64,000 nt of DNA, taken from positions 1 to 64,000 of the forward strand of contig JAKQOG010000132.1 in the NCBI GenBank assembly GCA_029565395.1, read 5' to 3'. The notes under the pieces were generated by a model. That model worked only from the letters and a program-made list of their open reading frames with translations. It was not told the DNA's origin and ran no database searches. Below, piece by piece: positions 46,399 to 55,865 of this stretch. This DNA is from Candidatus Hydrogenedentota bacterium (GTDB taxonomy: Bacteria > Hydrogenedentota > Hydrogenedentia > Hydrogenedentales > CAILVY01). The translations under genes were made by a program, and so were the position numbers. Every line of letters begins with the position of its first letter. Position 1 is the stretch's first letter.

Positions 46399-47442
46399 TC
46401 ACTCATATGTGCCGTATTCCCGGATAGCATCGAACATGGCCAGCACGTTTTCGACCGGGGTTTCTTCAAGGATGGTATCATGACTTGCCCCGGCCACGAA
46501 TCCGCCGCCCGGTTTCATAATTTTCATGACTTCACGGGTTTCCGCGCGCACGAAATCTGGGGTTCCATTAATCAGCACCCGGTGTGAGTCGATGCAGCCG
46601 TTAAAGAGGATTTTATCCCCAAAACAGCCTTTGAGGGTCTTGAGATCCATGCCATGGCAACTGGTCTGGACAGCATGCAGTGCATCGAGGCCTGCTTCGA
46701 TCATGGCAGGGATAAGCGGGGCGAAGCCTCCGCAGCAATGGAGCATGACATTGAGTCCATAGTCGTGGCCCAGGTTGATTAACCGCCGGAGATGAGGCAG
46801 GATGAAACGCCGGAAAAGCGCCTCTCCGAGAAGCGGCCCGGTCTGGCCGCCAAAATCGTTTCCCAGGAAGAAGATATCGATGGCATCGGCTGCAGCGTCA
46901 AAGATCCGCTGGCTGGAAGAGGCATAATGCTCCACCAAGTGGTTCATCACAGCGTCCACCCGTTCAGGCTCTTCATACATTTGAATATAGAGGTTTTCCA
47001 TGCCCAGCAGATCGATGGCATCGTGCCAGAAAGGCGACCAATCGCCTCCGAGGATAGCGTACTTCCCTTGATATTGTCGGGCCGCCGCACGAACGCTTGA
47101 GGGATCGGTCCAGGCGGGATCAGGCCAGGGGTAGTCGTGAATTTTCTTCAGGGTGGCGTTTGCCAGCGGATGGCTCATGGGCTGCCCGTATCCCATACCC
47201 TGGCGCTGAATTCCGAAGATAGTGCGGTATGTGGCCCCTTCCTGCAAGGGGAAATCGGGTCCTGTGTAACGTGCATGAATTCTGCGGAAGTCATCGCCAA
47301 AACGCAAGCGCAGAGTTTCATCTTCGAGACCCAGAGTGCGTTTCGCCTTGATCCAGAATTCCGCAGAAGCGCCGCACCACGCCGGAACACGATCCGGTTC
47401 TTCATGGGCAAATGCCGTTAGTACACGTTCTCTCGAAGTCAC
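46399..47442 (-). CDS. Uroporphyrinogen decarboxylase-family protein (methyltransferase-like)
   Basis: The 347-residue protein starts at a GTG at 47442 with AGGGAC upstream. It has the UroD fold, with FGDDFRR, LGGDWSPFWH and a late HCCGGF...GCIDS pattern. The His-Cys-Gly segment resembles the zinc site of corrinoid methyltransferases of the MtaA/CmuA type, and the decarboxylase Arg-rich N-terminal motif is not evident. So it is probably not HemE but a methyl transfer or demethylation enzyme. No corrinoid protein is adjacent. The DUF362 ferredoxin-like gene lies upstream on the same strand. Confidence 0.85.
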   Translation of the reverse strand: MTSRERVLTAFAHEEPDRVPAWCGASAEFWIKAKRTLGLEDETLRLRFGDDFRRIHARYTGPDFPLQEGATYRTIFGIQRQGMGYGQPMSHPLANATLKKIHDYPWPDPAWTDPSSVRAAARQYQGKYAILGGDWSPFWHDAIDLLGMENLYIQMYEEPERVDAVMNHLVEHYASSSQRIFDAAADAIDIFFLGNDFGGQTGPLLGEALFRRFILPHLRRLINLGHDYGLNVMLHCCGGFAPLIPAMIEAGLDALHAVQTSCHGMDLKTLKGCFGDKILFNGCIDSHRVLINGTPDFVRAETREVMKIMKPGGGFVAGASHDTILEETPVENVLAMFDAIREYGTYE

Positions 47443-47523
47443 ACTAATTTATGTCCCTTGCATTATATTCTCAATCTCTCGGAGATGGATTCCAGGGTTT
47501 ATCTCTAAATATCCACGATTCTC

Positions 47524-48699
47524 TTACCGATGCAACAGTCTTCCTATTGGCGGTGTTATTACGGTGATGGCGTTTTCCGGGCACATCTCCTGGCAGCAAT
47601 AGCAGCGGATGCATCGGGAATAGGTATGCACGGGGGGACCTCCCGCTTCCCGATTTTGAAAGTCCACGGCTTTCGGCGTTACCGGGCACACTTTTACGCA
47701 TGTGCCACACCGTGTGCAGCGGGCCGCATTAATGGCGGGCCGGGGCACCACGCGGTTACGGAGTATCCGGGCCAACCTGCTGTTCATACTGCCGGTGGTG
47801 GAGCCTGTAGTGCGGTTTACCTTGAAATCCTTTACCACAAACGAGGCCACGGAATCGCCTACGGTCTCGATATTGGTATACGAGCCTAAACCCAATTCTT
47901 CCCCCCACACATTCGTAGGTACCAGCGTCGGATCGAGCGCCATCATCCGGCAGGCCACGGCATCCATGGCCACCGGATCCGTGGAGACCAGGATCGCGTG
48001 CATGGGGCGGGGCGTGCCGCTGCGCGGGCCATTCCCTTCCATTGCCACCACCGCATCCATCACATACAGCCGTGGGCGCAAATAACGCGTCAGATCCACC
48101 AGCATTTTCGAGAACCGTTCCATATCCGACATCCGCGCATGGAACTCGCCCTTCAGCAAGCCGGGGATACATCCGAAATGAATTTTCACCGCCCCCGTCA
48201 GCCTTGTCAGCGCATGCGTCTTCATCTTCGGAAGTGAAACAATCCCGTCGCAGTCCAGCACGCCTTTGGCCAGCGTGAACTGTTTGATGAGATGTCCCTC
48301 CGGAAAGGACACCGTGCTGCCCGTGGAAAAATCGGCCAGGGGGATGCCCAATTCATCCGCGGCCGCGCTAAGTCCAGCCTTGCGCGCCACTGAATCGGGA
48401 CGCCCGAAGCCTGGTGAGTCACCGTATGTCAGTTGTGCGCCCTGTCCTAGAAGATGCCTCGCTACCGCCTTGAATACGGCAGGATGGGTGGTTACCGCCT
48501 TCTCCGGCACAGTACCGACCAGCATATTCGGCTTCAGAAGAATTCGTTCATCCTTTTTGACGAATTGCTCAATACCCCCAATCAGCGACAATCCCCGGCC
48601 CACGGCCTCAACTACCTGCCCCTCCTCATACTCTGAACATTTCACCACCGCCACTTTACTGGGGGACAAATTGTTCCGTATGGCTCGTTCCTGCTTCAT
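47524..48699 (-). CDS. DUF362 protein with two 4Fe-4S clusters
   Basis: I start at the ATG at 48699 (AGGAA upstream); an ATG at 48729 would add ten residues. The product has 391 residues. The N-terminal about 300 residues match DUF362 (ILLKPNMLVG, THPAVFKAV, GDSPGFGRP, KMKTHALTRLTGAVK). The C-terminus carries a bacterial ferredoxin pair: CTRCGTCVKVCPV and CIRCYCCQEMCP, with all eight Cys. The family may be involved in redox or corrinoid-related chemistry; its exact role is unclear. Its neighbour is the UroD-family protein, a combination that fits corrinoid-dependent demethylation with an iron-sulfur reactivator, which is inference. Confidence 0.9.
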   Translation of the reverse strand: MKQERAIRNNLSPSKVAVVKCSEYEEGQVVEAVGRGLSLIGGIEQFVKKDERILLKPNMLVGTVPEKAVTTHPAVFKAVARHLLGQGAQLTYGDSPGFGRPDSVARKAGLSAAADELGIPLADFSTGSTVSFPEGHLIKQFTLAKGVLDCDGIVSLPKMKTHALTRLTGAVKIHFGCIPGLLKGEFHARMSDMERFSKMLVDLTRYLRPRLYVMDAVVAMEGNGPRSGTPRPMHAILVSTDPVAMDAVACRMMALDPTLVPTNVWGEELGLGSYTNIETVGDSVASFVVKDFKVNRTTGSTTGSMNSRLARILRNRVVPRPAINAARCTRCGTCVKVCPVTPKAVDFQNREAGGPPVHTYSRCIRCYCCQEMCPENAITVITPPIGRLLHR

Positions 48700-48921
48700 G
48701 GCTATTCCTGAACCTCCATGGGTGTTCACTTCTGATGCAATTTAGCGCCCCTGATGATACGTTCCATCGTAAAATCATTCAAGTGATTCTTCTTGCTCAG
48801 TTTTTGAGGGCGGAATTTGCTTTTCGGAAAAAATTCTGATGAAGGGCGTTTCTGGCAGAGGAGGTTGTGATACCATGTTGAACCGTTACCATAAGGAACA
48901 AACGACAAGGATACATTTTAA

Positions 48922-51090
48922 ATGTTCAACGTAATCGCATTGATCCTGGCGCTGGCCGGAGCAGTCGAAGAGTCCTCTGCCCCGCGAACGGTGTCGGAAC
49001 TCGGCAATGGCGTATGGCAAATTCGGTTCGGAACCCCGGAAGCCTTCACCCCCAATGTCTTCCGGGAATGTGAACCCCGTTGGGAAGCCTTGGACCGTCT
49101 GCCCAAGGATGCGCTCATTCCTTTTGACCTCAACGGTATTACCGGTGATATACGTGCCTCCCGCACTGTGGTGTCAATTCCCTGCGATGAACCGGACAGT
49201 CATATCTATGGGTTTGGGCTGGATCCTGGCGCTTTCGATCAAAAGGGACTGCGCAAATGGCTGTCGGTATGCGCGTCGGTAGTGGGGAAGACCGGCGCCA
49301 GTCATGGTCCTGTCCCGTTTTATGTCAGCACGCGCGGGTACGGAATCTATGTCGACACCGCCCGTGTGCCGTTTGTGCATGTAGCGAGACTCGCCCGAAA
49401 AGATGCCCCGGCAAGGGAACCGTCTGCTGACCAAGCCGCTCTGTCCACTTCGGAAAAGGAATTGTACGCCGCCTGCAAAGCTCAAGGGACACGGCAAGTG
49501 GTATTCGATATCCCCGGAAATACTTCGGGGATAGATGTTTACGTGTTCGCCGGTCCAACCGTCCGCGAAGCCGTTCAGCGATTTAATCTTTTCGCCGGCG
49601 GGGGCTGTATGCCGCCTTTGTGGGGGTTAGGCCTGAAATATAGAACACATTCAAATGCCATGGAAGAGGAAGTGCTCCGGCTGGCAAAATCGTTCCGTGA
49701 AATGAAAATCCCCTGTGACATGTTTGGATTGGAACCTGGTTGGCAGACACACGCGTATTCATGTTCGCTGGCGTGGTCCGGGGAACGCTTCCCGCATCAT
49801 CAGGCGATGGTGGATCAATTGTGGGGAATGAATTTCCGGGTGAACCTATGGGAACACGCCTATATCCATCCCACCTCGCCGCTATTCGCGCCGCTGAAGG
49901 ATCATTCCGGCGAGTATCTGGTGTGGGAAGGGCTTGTGGTGGATTTTCCAGATCCTGCAGCCTCGAAACTCTTCGCGGACTACCATGAAAATGAACTGAT
50001 TAACAAGGGGATTAGCGCGTTCAAGGCCGATGAATGCGATCGGCAATTCATCGACGATACAACCCCTTTCAATTACCCCTATTTCACCAAATTCCCTTCT
50101 GGCATCGATGGGGACCAGATGACCCAACTCTATGGCTATCTCTATCAGCGCTCCATTCTCTCCGCCTTCAAGAAAAAGGGCCTCCGCACTTGGGGTGACG
50201 TCCGTGCCACAACTGCCCTTGCCGCTCCCTTGCCCTTCAATCTTTACAGCGATGCGTATGAGTTCGATCAATACCTGCGCCAATTGGTCAATGCCTCTTT
50301 CTGCGGACTTCTCTGGTCCCCTGAAGTGCGGGAAGCCGGCACGCGTGAGGAAACGCTGAACCGCATTGGCATGAGCAGTCTTGCGCCGCAGATGTGCCTG
50401 AATATCTGGTTTATGCCGCACCCCATCTGGGAACAGTACAACCGTGCTAAAAACGAAAAGCATGACCTCCTCCCCAAAGAGGAACAACAGGCCATGGCGG
50501 GGCGAATCCGCGACATTGCCAACCTTCGCATGAGTCTCCTGCCGTATCTCTATGCTTGCTTTTTCCGCTATCGCGAGGAAGGTCTGCCTCCTGTGCGCGC
50601 GCTTGTCCTCGAATTTCCCAATGATCCGGGCGTTTATTTCATAGATGATCAGTATATGTACGGGGATGCACTTATGGCCGCGCCTTTCCTCCGCGCCGCG
50701 CATGAACGCTCCGTCTATTTCCCCGCAGACTGTGCCTGGATCGACTTCCGCACAAATAAGAAATATCCAGGCGGGACAAAACAAACCGTTCAGGGCGATC
50801 CCGGCGATGTGCCATTGTTTGTAAAAGAGAACTCGCTGTTGCCGGTAGCCACGCCGGTCGAACGTGTTGCGCGCGATACAATTTTTGATCTAACCGTATG
50901 TGTGTACGGGGATACGCCTGCGCCAATGGCTCTTATCGAAGATGACGGTGAAACCTATAATTATGAACGAGGCCAATTTAATCGCGTGATCCTTGCCTGG
51001 GAAAAGGGAAAGATAATGGTTACCCGCGAGGGCAATTTCCCCGAAACGCGTTACCGCATCAACGCCTGGAAGAAAATCCAAGGAGAATAG
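48922..51090 (+). CDS. Secreted glycoside hydrolase family 31 protein
   Basis: The 722-residue protein has a short signal peptide (about 1-16). It shows the GH31 order: N-terminal beta-sandwich (YGFGLDPGAFDQKGL), barrel with WGLGLKYRTHSN, the Asp of the nucleophile segment FKADECDR (about 367-374), GLLWSPEV at the acid/base region and the C-terminal beta domains (PFLRAAHERSVYFPADCAWIDF). GH31 enzymes are retaining alpha-glucosidases, alpha-xylosidases and relatives; this shape is nearest to alpha-xylosidase types. It probably works on extracytoplasmic oligosaccharides. AGGA precedes the ATG. Confidence 0.9.
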   Translation: MFNVIALILALAGAVEESSAPRTVSELGNGVWQIRFGTPEAFTPNVFRECEPRWEALDRLPKDALIPFDLNGITGDIRASRTVVSIPCDEPDSHIYGFGLDPGAFDQKGLRKWLSVCASVVGKTGASHGPVPFYVSTRGYGIYVDTARVPFVHVARLARKDAPAREPSADQAALSTSEKELYAACKAQGTRQVVFDIPGNTSGIDVYVFAGPTVREAVQRFNLFAGGGCMPPLWGLGLKYRTHSNAMEEEVLRLAKSFREMKIPCDMFGLEPGWQTHAYSCSLAWSGERFPHHQAMVDQLWGMNFRVNLWEHAYIHPTSPLFAPLKDHSGEYLVWEGLVVDFPDPAASKLFADYHENELINKGISAFKADECDRQFIDDTTPFNYPYFTKFPSGIDGDQMTQLYGYLYQRSILSAFKKKGLRTWGDVRATTALAAPLPFNLYSDAYEFDQYLRQLVNASFCGLLWSPEVREAGTREETLNRIGMSSLAPQMCLNIWFMPHPIWEQYNRAKNEKHDLLPKEEQQAMAGRIRDIANLRMSLLPYLYACFFRYREEGLPPVRALVLEFPNDPGVYFIDDQYMYGDALMAAPFLRAAHERSVYFPADCAWIDFRTNKKYPGGTKQTVQGDPGDVPLFVKENSLLPVATPVERVARDTIFDLTVCVYGDTPAPMALIEDDGETYNYERGQFNRVILAWEKGKIMVTREGNFPETRYRINAWKKIQGE

Positions 51091-51128
51091 ACTCGCGAAA
51101 ATTGTATTTGCAAGAAGAATACTATTCG

Positions 51129-51157
51129 CTTTTCATTCCTTCTTTCTTTGTGAAAAG
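51129..51157. terminator. Possible weak terminator between convergent genes
   Basis: CTTTTCA (51129-51135) pairs with TGAAAAG (51151-51157) over a T-rich 15-base loop. It lies between the GH31 stop and the end of the convergent gene. No proper T-tract follows in either direction. Confidence 0.3.
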
Positions 51158-51171
51158 AACGGGAAAAGTTT

Positions 51172-51960
51172 CTAATGGCTTCGGATAAAATCCCGGATCC
51201 ATGTGGCCTGATCGAGTTGCCCTTCGATAAGCACGGTGCCAAGGATATCAAATCCTTGCAGCCGCCCATCTTCAATCCCGCGTTGCACGATGCCCCACTG
51301 AAGCTTAATAGCGTCCATCGGGACCGGCGCCGCTGTCGTATAGTCGCGCAGATAACATCCCATGGTGATCGGTTTACCAATAAACAAGCGCTGGCATTGT
51401 TCAATGGATGTTTCCAATTTCGGCAAATCTTGATACTTCCACACCCACAAACTCACCACGTCGATGTACGGCATCAATGAATTCCAGAATACCGTATCCT
51501 CCAGTTCATGGGTGTATACCACCGACTCCAATTTCAGTTTCGGATTATGTTTGATCAACGCCTCCTTGACCGCGATGCACGCGCGCACATCCTGATTTTC
51601 CCGTTTCATCAAGCCTTTCATATCATCGAAATACCCCCCCGTCACATTGGGGAATTTAAGGGAGTACCGGCTCACTTTCTCTGCCTCCGCCAAAATGGTT
51701 TCCAGCCGTGAATCCGCGTAACATTCCGATCCGCCGTTATTCGTGCCGCAATTCCGGAATTTCCATTTGGAAATATCGCATCGTACTTCATCGAACCGGC
51801 TCAATTTCTGCAACGCCAATTCCGTGGTCTCATGAAAAAGGAAATGCACCTTGCGCAACCCAAAGAAATCCGCACCTTCGCCTATGCCAAAGATGGAAGG
51901 ATAAACACCCGGATCCAAGCCCTGTCCTTCCCACACCCAACCCTTGTCCGCCATACTCAT
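51172..51960 (-). CDS. Putative cytoplasmic TIM-barrel-like protein, unknown function
   Basis: The 262-residue protein starts at an ATG preceded by AAAGGAGG. It has no signal peptide. Segments such as VHFLFHE, VTGGYFDDMKG, KLESVVYTHE, YIDVVSLWVWKYQ and GKPITMGCYLRD alternate strand and helix with acidic residues at strand ends, as in a glycosidase-type TIM barrel. It is too short for most such enzymes. I recognise no family. It is convergent with GH31. Confidence 0.7.
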   Translation of the reverse strand: MSMADKGWVWEGQGLDPGVYPSIFGIGEGADFFGLRKVHFLFHETTELALQKLSRFDEVRCDISKWKFRNCGTNNGGSECYADSRLETILAEAEKVSRYSLKFPNVTGGYFDDMKGLMKRENQDVRACIAVKEALIKHNPKLKLESVVYTHELEDTVFWNSLMPYIDVVSLWVWKYQDLPKLETSIEQCQRLFIGKPITMGCYLRDYTTAAPVPMDAIKLQWGIVQRGIEDGRLQGFDILGTVLIEGQLDQATWIRDFIRSH

Positions 51961-52071
51961 TGGAAATTTCCTCCTTTCTTCATCGTACTAGGCGAGAAAG
52001 CAAAAATCCACCTTTTATGGCGCGCATACTAATCATGACCCTGGTCTGGAGATGGAATCTGGAATAATTAT

Positions 52072-55000
52072 TTACAGTCCTGGGCAGAAACCGTCTTCCG
52101 CGCCTTCCCCGGGGCAGTAATGATATCCGCCGGAGTTAAAGAATTGGATCAGGCGTAGCAATTCGGACACATTAATGCGCCAATTCTGTGGATTGTAATC
52201 GCTGCTGTGTGGGATGCAACCATGATCGCCTGGTCCCGGCGCATAGGGATGTTCAGCGCCTTCCTCGCAGTGGAAACCATCAGAATTGTAAAACTGAATC
52301 ACATTCAACAATTCCGACAAACTAATCTCAAAATCACCATCTTGATCCGCCGTGTGCATGCCCTCTTCGGTTCCTTCCTCCTCCCCTTCATGTCCGCCTT
52401 CTTCCCCTTCTTCCCCTTCCTCCCCTTCTCCTTCTGAAGGAGCAGTTCCAAGCGATATCACAAAAGTGACGGTTGAACCGCAATCGGCGGAGAATCCCGC
52501 AACCGGTGTTTGGCTGGCCACCATGCCTTCAGGGATTACATCGCTGTACGCTTCGCTGATGGTTCCCGGCACAAGTCCCGCTGCTTCCAGCGTGTTTTCG
52601 GCTTCCTCCGGCGCAAGCCCGATCAAGTCAGGCACCAGAACATAGCATCGGCCTAATGAAATCATAAGATTGATGGATGCACCGCAATCCGCGGCGAAAC
52701 CAACCACCGGGTTCTGACTGATTATCCGGCCTTCCGGTATTGTGTCACTATACTCTTCGGTAAGGATTCCCAACACAAGCCCTACCGCTGACAGGGCGGC
52801 TTCCGCTTCCGTCTGCGTGAGGCCTATCAGATCGGGCACGGCGGTATAACAATGCCCAAGTGATATTACGAGATTGACCGGAGTGCCACATTCAGGAATA
52901 AGGCCGTATATAGGGTCCTGACTGATCACTTTGCCCGCGGGGGTTTCGTCGTTATATTCAAACGTGATGGCGCCTACTAGAAGATTAGCCGCTGCAATGG
53001 CTGTTTCCGCATCGGCCTGGAGCAGACCGATCAAATTCGGAACCGGCGTATAGCACACCCCAAGCGACACTACGATATCTACAGAGCGGCCATAGGCCAC
53101 CACTGTCTCCGGCGCCGGATCTTGCGAGATAATTCGGCCTGCCGGCACAACCGCGCTGTATTCTTCTGTAATGTCCCCCAGCGTTAAACCTACAAAGGCC
53201 AGGACCATTTCTGCATCTGACAGAAGCCTGCCGATGATATCTGGAACTAGTACGGTATTTGAAGTGAAAAGGGCAATCACTTCGCGATTGGAGGTCATGA
53301 TTCCGGAAATGGTGTATGCTTCAGGATCCTGCCCTTCCGGCAAATCACCCTGCCAATGACTGAACGCCGCATCAACGCCCGCATAGGCGGTTACTTCAAA
53401 CGATTCTCCATCCCGATACCAATAGAGGGCAGCCGGTGGATCCGTGAAGCCATTGCCTATCGCCTGAATATATAAATACCAGTCTGCCAAGACAAAGTTA
53501 GCCGTAATGTTCCTGTCTTGATCCATCAAAATGACAAGATCGGGATTTAACGGATCGGCATCCGCCGGCAGGTTGCCGGACCAATGATCAAAAAGTCCTT
53601 GTCCATTCTCGATGGCATGGATTATCGGGGTGGCGCCCGCGGAATAGGGGATGACGCCCTCCGGCGAGACAGAACCCTCTGCGCCTGCTATATTCAACGT
53701 CAGAGTGAATCCAGTCGTCGTTATACGGGGGGTTACTTGTTTGTCAGCGTCCATGACAACTTCATGGATAAAGTCGTATGTGTTAATATCACCACTCCAT
53801 CCTCCCCAGAACATCCCGGTGTCCAATTGCGCCTCAATCTCCGCCGTTTGTCCGGTGACATACGCATATGCGCCGGGAGCCGGCCGGAGTTGTCCGGTTC
53901 CATCGCCAACAATAGGATTCATTGTCAATAGGTAATCCCCTGATGCAAATTCCGCGCTAAGCGTGCGATTCCGGTTCATGGGAAGATCTAAAGTGAATTG
54001 TTGGGCATTCATGCCGCTGGGCACATCGCCCGTCCACTGCTGGAAAGCGTCGCCTCCGTCTACAAGAATCGCCCTGATATTAACGACTCTCGCATTTGAA
54101 AAACCGTAGGTTCCAGGGGGGGGATATGTGGAACCATTGCCCGTGTAGTCAATTGTCAGATACCAACTTGCAGGCATAAAATGCGCGACAATGGTCCGGT
54201 TTTTGTACATATCGAGTTCCAGCGTCCAATTAGTGGTCTCGCCCAAATCCGTATCGCCACTCCAGTAACTGAAGGCTTGGTCGCCGGTGCTGAATTCCAC
54301 CTCCACGTTCACCATATCCCTCCAAAAATACGTGTACGTAATTCCCGGATCGGGTCCGCCTGCTGGAATCGTGCTTCCTTCCCCGTCAAGGATAATGGTT
54401 AGCGTGTACATCACTCGGCTAAAATGCGCGGTAATATCCCGGTCCTGATCCATGATGACGGCAAGTTCCGGATTTTCCGGATCAGTGCCACTGGGCAAGT
54501 CACCGCTCCAATGATTAAAAGTCCAACCTATGGGTGTATACACGGGAGTGAGAGTGAATTCCGCGCCTGCGGAGAAGAGATGCGGCCCTGGCTCATAATT
54601 CAAGTCACCTTGACCTTCTATTTCCACCATCAGGATATATCCTGATGTGTCAAAAGTAACCGTGAGGGATTTATTGCTGTCCATGAGCATATGAAGGGAT
54701 TGTTCAAACCCGATATAATCTCCAGTCCATCCGCCAAAATAAACGCCAAAATCGGGCGTTGCAAAGATGTCTTCGTAACTGCCATCCAAATAGGAGAATA
54801 CGCCCAAGCCCGGCAATACCGTTCCGGCGCCATCCCCCGCCTGGGCCAGTGTCAACGTCCAGTCGCCAGGAACAAATTCTGCGGTCACCGTCCGGTCGCG
54901 ATCCATAATGAAGCATTGTTGAACCTCGGAAACATCCGCATACGGATCAAGGTCTCCCGACCATTGGGAAAACGCATCACCGCCGGCCAGCAGCCGCATG

Positions 55001-55671
55001 GTCACACACGCTGAATCTCCCTCTAAAAAACCATACATGCCCGGAGACGGCTCTGTTGTACCGTTGCCCGACGCTTGCACCGTTAGAATCCAGTCTGCCG
55101 TCACAAAATACGCTGTTATGTTGCGATCCTGATCCATTTGCAGGTTCAAGCTGGGTTGATAGGGGTCGTTGTCCCCGATATCGCCTTCCCAATGATCAAA
55201 CACATAACCGGGATAAGGGGTGGCTCTAATGTAAACAAAGGAGTTTTCCGGATATTCATACACGCCTTCGGCAGGGAGGGTTGTACCCCCACCCAATGCA
55301 TTAATGGTCAGGAAGCGGTTTAACGCAAAAATGGCCGTAAGACTACGGTCCTGATCCATCAGCAATTCAATATCGCTTTCAGATGGATTGGCGCCGCCTA
55401 TATCCCCATCCCACTGAGTAAACGTCGAGCCAGCGCTGGGGATTGCTTTGACGGCAACCGTGTTTCCTTCATCAAAACTGTATAAACCAGGCACGGGATC
55501 TGTCGTACCGAAACCCGTTCCGCCGGTGGTGATGTCAAGTTGGAATTGAGCCGCAGGAGTAAAATCAACAAAATAATTACTCTCTTGGCTTTCAGCATTT
55601 GTCCACACAGACATCACCGCGCTTACTACCACTAGGCCAACCACGAACACATGCTCTGTACGGACCGACAC
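52072..55671 (-). CDS. Giant secreted InlB-repeat / PASTA-like / dockerin-like surface protein
   Basis: The GTG at 55671 is preceded by AAGGAGG with ideal spacing, giving 1199 residues with a signal peptide (about 1-28). Residues about 42-805 hold ten divergent InlB B-type repeats of about 75 residues, each built as strand, PxPG turn, FxxWSGD and MDQDRxITAxF. Residues about 806-1077 hold four PASTA-like repeats of about 67 residues (VPDLIGL, AEAAL, SQNPVVG, INLMISLG, most ending in Cys). Residues 1078-1105 are a Glu/Gly linker. Residues 1106-1199 are a duplicated EF-hand-like domain (DQDGDFEISLSEL, then NVSELLRLIQFFNSGGYH) with Cys pairs. The same C-terminus ends the neighbouring gene product. 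A role as adhesin or fibre is likely; the acceptor is unknown. Confidence 0.9.
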   Translation of the reverse strand: MSVRTEHVFVVGLVVVSAVMSVWTNAESQESNYFVDFTPAAQFQLDITTGGTGFGTTDPVPGLYSFDEGNTVAVKAIPSAGSTFTQWDGDIGGANPSESDIELLMDQDRSLTAIFALNRFLTINALGGGTTLPAEGVYEYPENSFVYIRATPYPGYVFDHWEGDIGDNDPYQPSLNLQMDQDRNITAYFVTADWILTVQASGNGTTEPSPGMYGFLEGDSACVTMRLLAGGDAFSQWSGDLDPYADVSEVQQCFIMDRDRTVTAEFVPGDWTLTLAQAGDGAGTVLPGLGVFSYLDGSYEDIFATPDFGVYFGGWTGDYIGFEQSLHMLMDSNKSLTVTFDTSGYILMVEIEGQGDLNYEPGPHLFSAGAEFTLTPVYTPIGWTFNHWSGDLPSGTDPENPELAVIMDQDRDITAHFSRVMYTLTIILDGEGSTIPAGGPDPGITYTYFWRDMVNVEVEFSTGDQAFSYWSGDTDLGETTNWTLELDMYKNRTIVAHFMPASWYLTIDYTGNGSTYPPPGTYGFSNARVVNIRAILVDGGDAFQQWTGDVPSGMNAQQFTLDLPMNRNRTLSAEFASGDYLLTMNPIVGDGTGQLRPAPGAYAYVTGQTAEIEAQLDTGMFWGGWSGDINTYDFIHEVVMDADKQVTPRITTTGFTLTLNIAGAEGSVSPEGVIPYSAGATPIIHAIENGQGLFDHWSGNLPADADPLNPDLVILMDQDRNITANFVLADWYLYIQAIGNGFTDPPAALYWYRDGESFEVTAYAGVDAAFSHWQGDLPEGQDPEAYTISGIMTSNREVIALFTSNTVLVPDIIGRLLSDAEMVLAFVGLTLGDITEEYSAVVPAGRIISQDPAPETVVAYGRSVDIVVSLGVCYTPVPNLIGLLQADAETAIAAANLLVGAITFEYNDETPAGKVISQDPIYGLIPECGTPVNLVISLGHCYTAVPDLIGLTQTEAEAALSAVGLVLGILTEEYSDTIPEGRIISQNPVVGFAADCGASINLMISLGRCYVLVPDLIGLAPEEAENTLEAAGLVPGTISEAYSDVIPEGMVASQTPVAGFSADCGSTVTFVISLGTAPSEGEGEEGEEGEEGGHEGEEEGTEEGMHTADQDGDFEISLSELLNVIQFYNSDGFHCEEGAEHPYAPGPGDHGCIPHSSDYNPQNWRINVSELLRLIQFFNSGGYHYCPGEGAEDGFCPGL

Positions 55672-55865
55672 CTGTGCCTCCTTGCATATAAGGACGGCTC
55701 ATCGAGCCTCTGCCAATCTCCTATTCTGACCTACTGTACGTTCATCGCTTCATCGTTTTCAAGAAAAAGCAAGACCATCCGCAAAATACAAGAAAATCCA
55801 TGGCAATAAAAAGTCCAGAGAGCCGTATCCGGCTCACAGGAAAGTCTTTATAAAGGTTGACTAGA

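Noticed and set aside
46399-47442. hemE (uroporphyrinogen decarboxylase proper)
   Set aside because: The Arg-rich N-terminal active-site motif is missing and a His-Cys zinc-like pattern is present, so a methyltransferase-type role is more likely.
49882-50784. Minus-strand frame inside the GH31 gene (300 codons)
   Set aside because: It is antisense to a well-supported glycosidase and has no family pattern.
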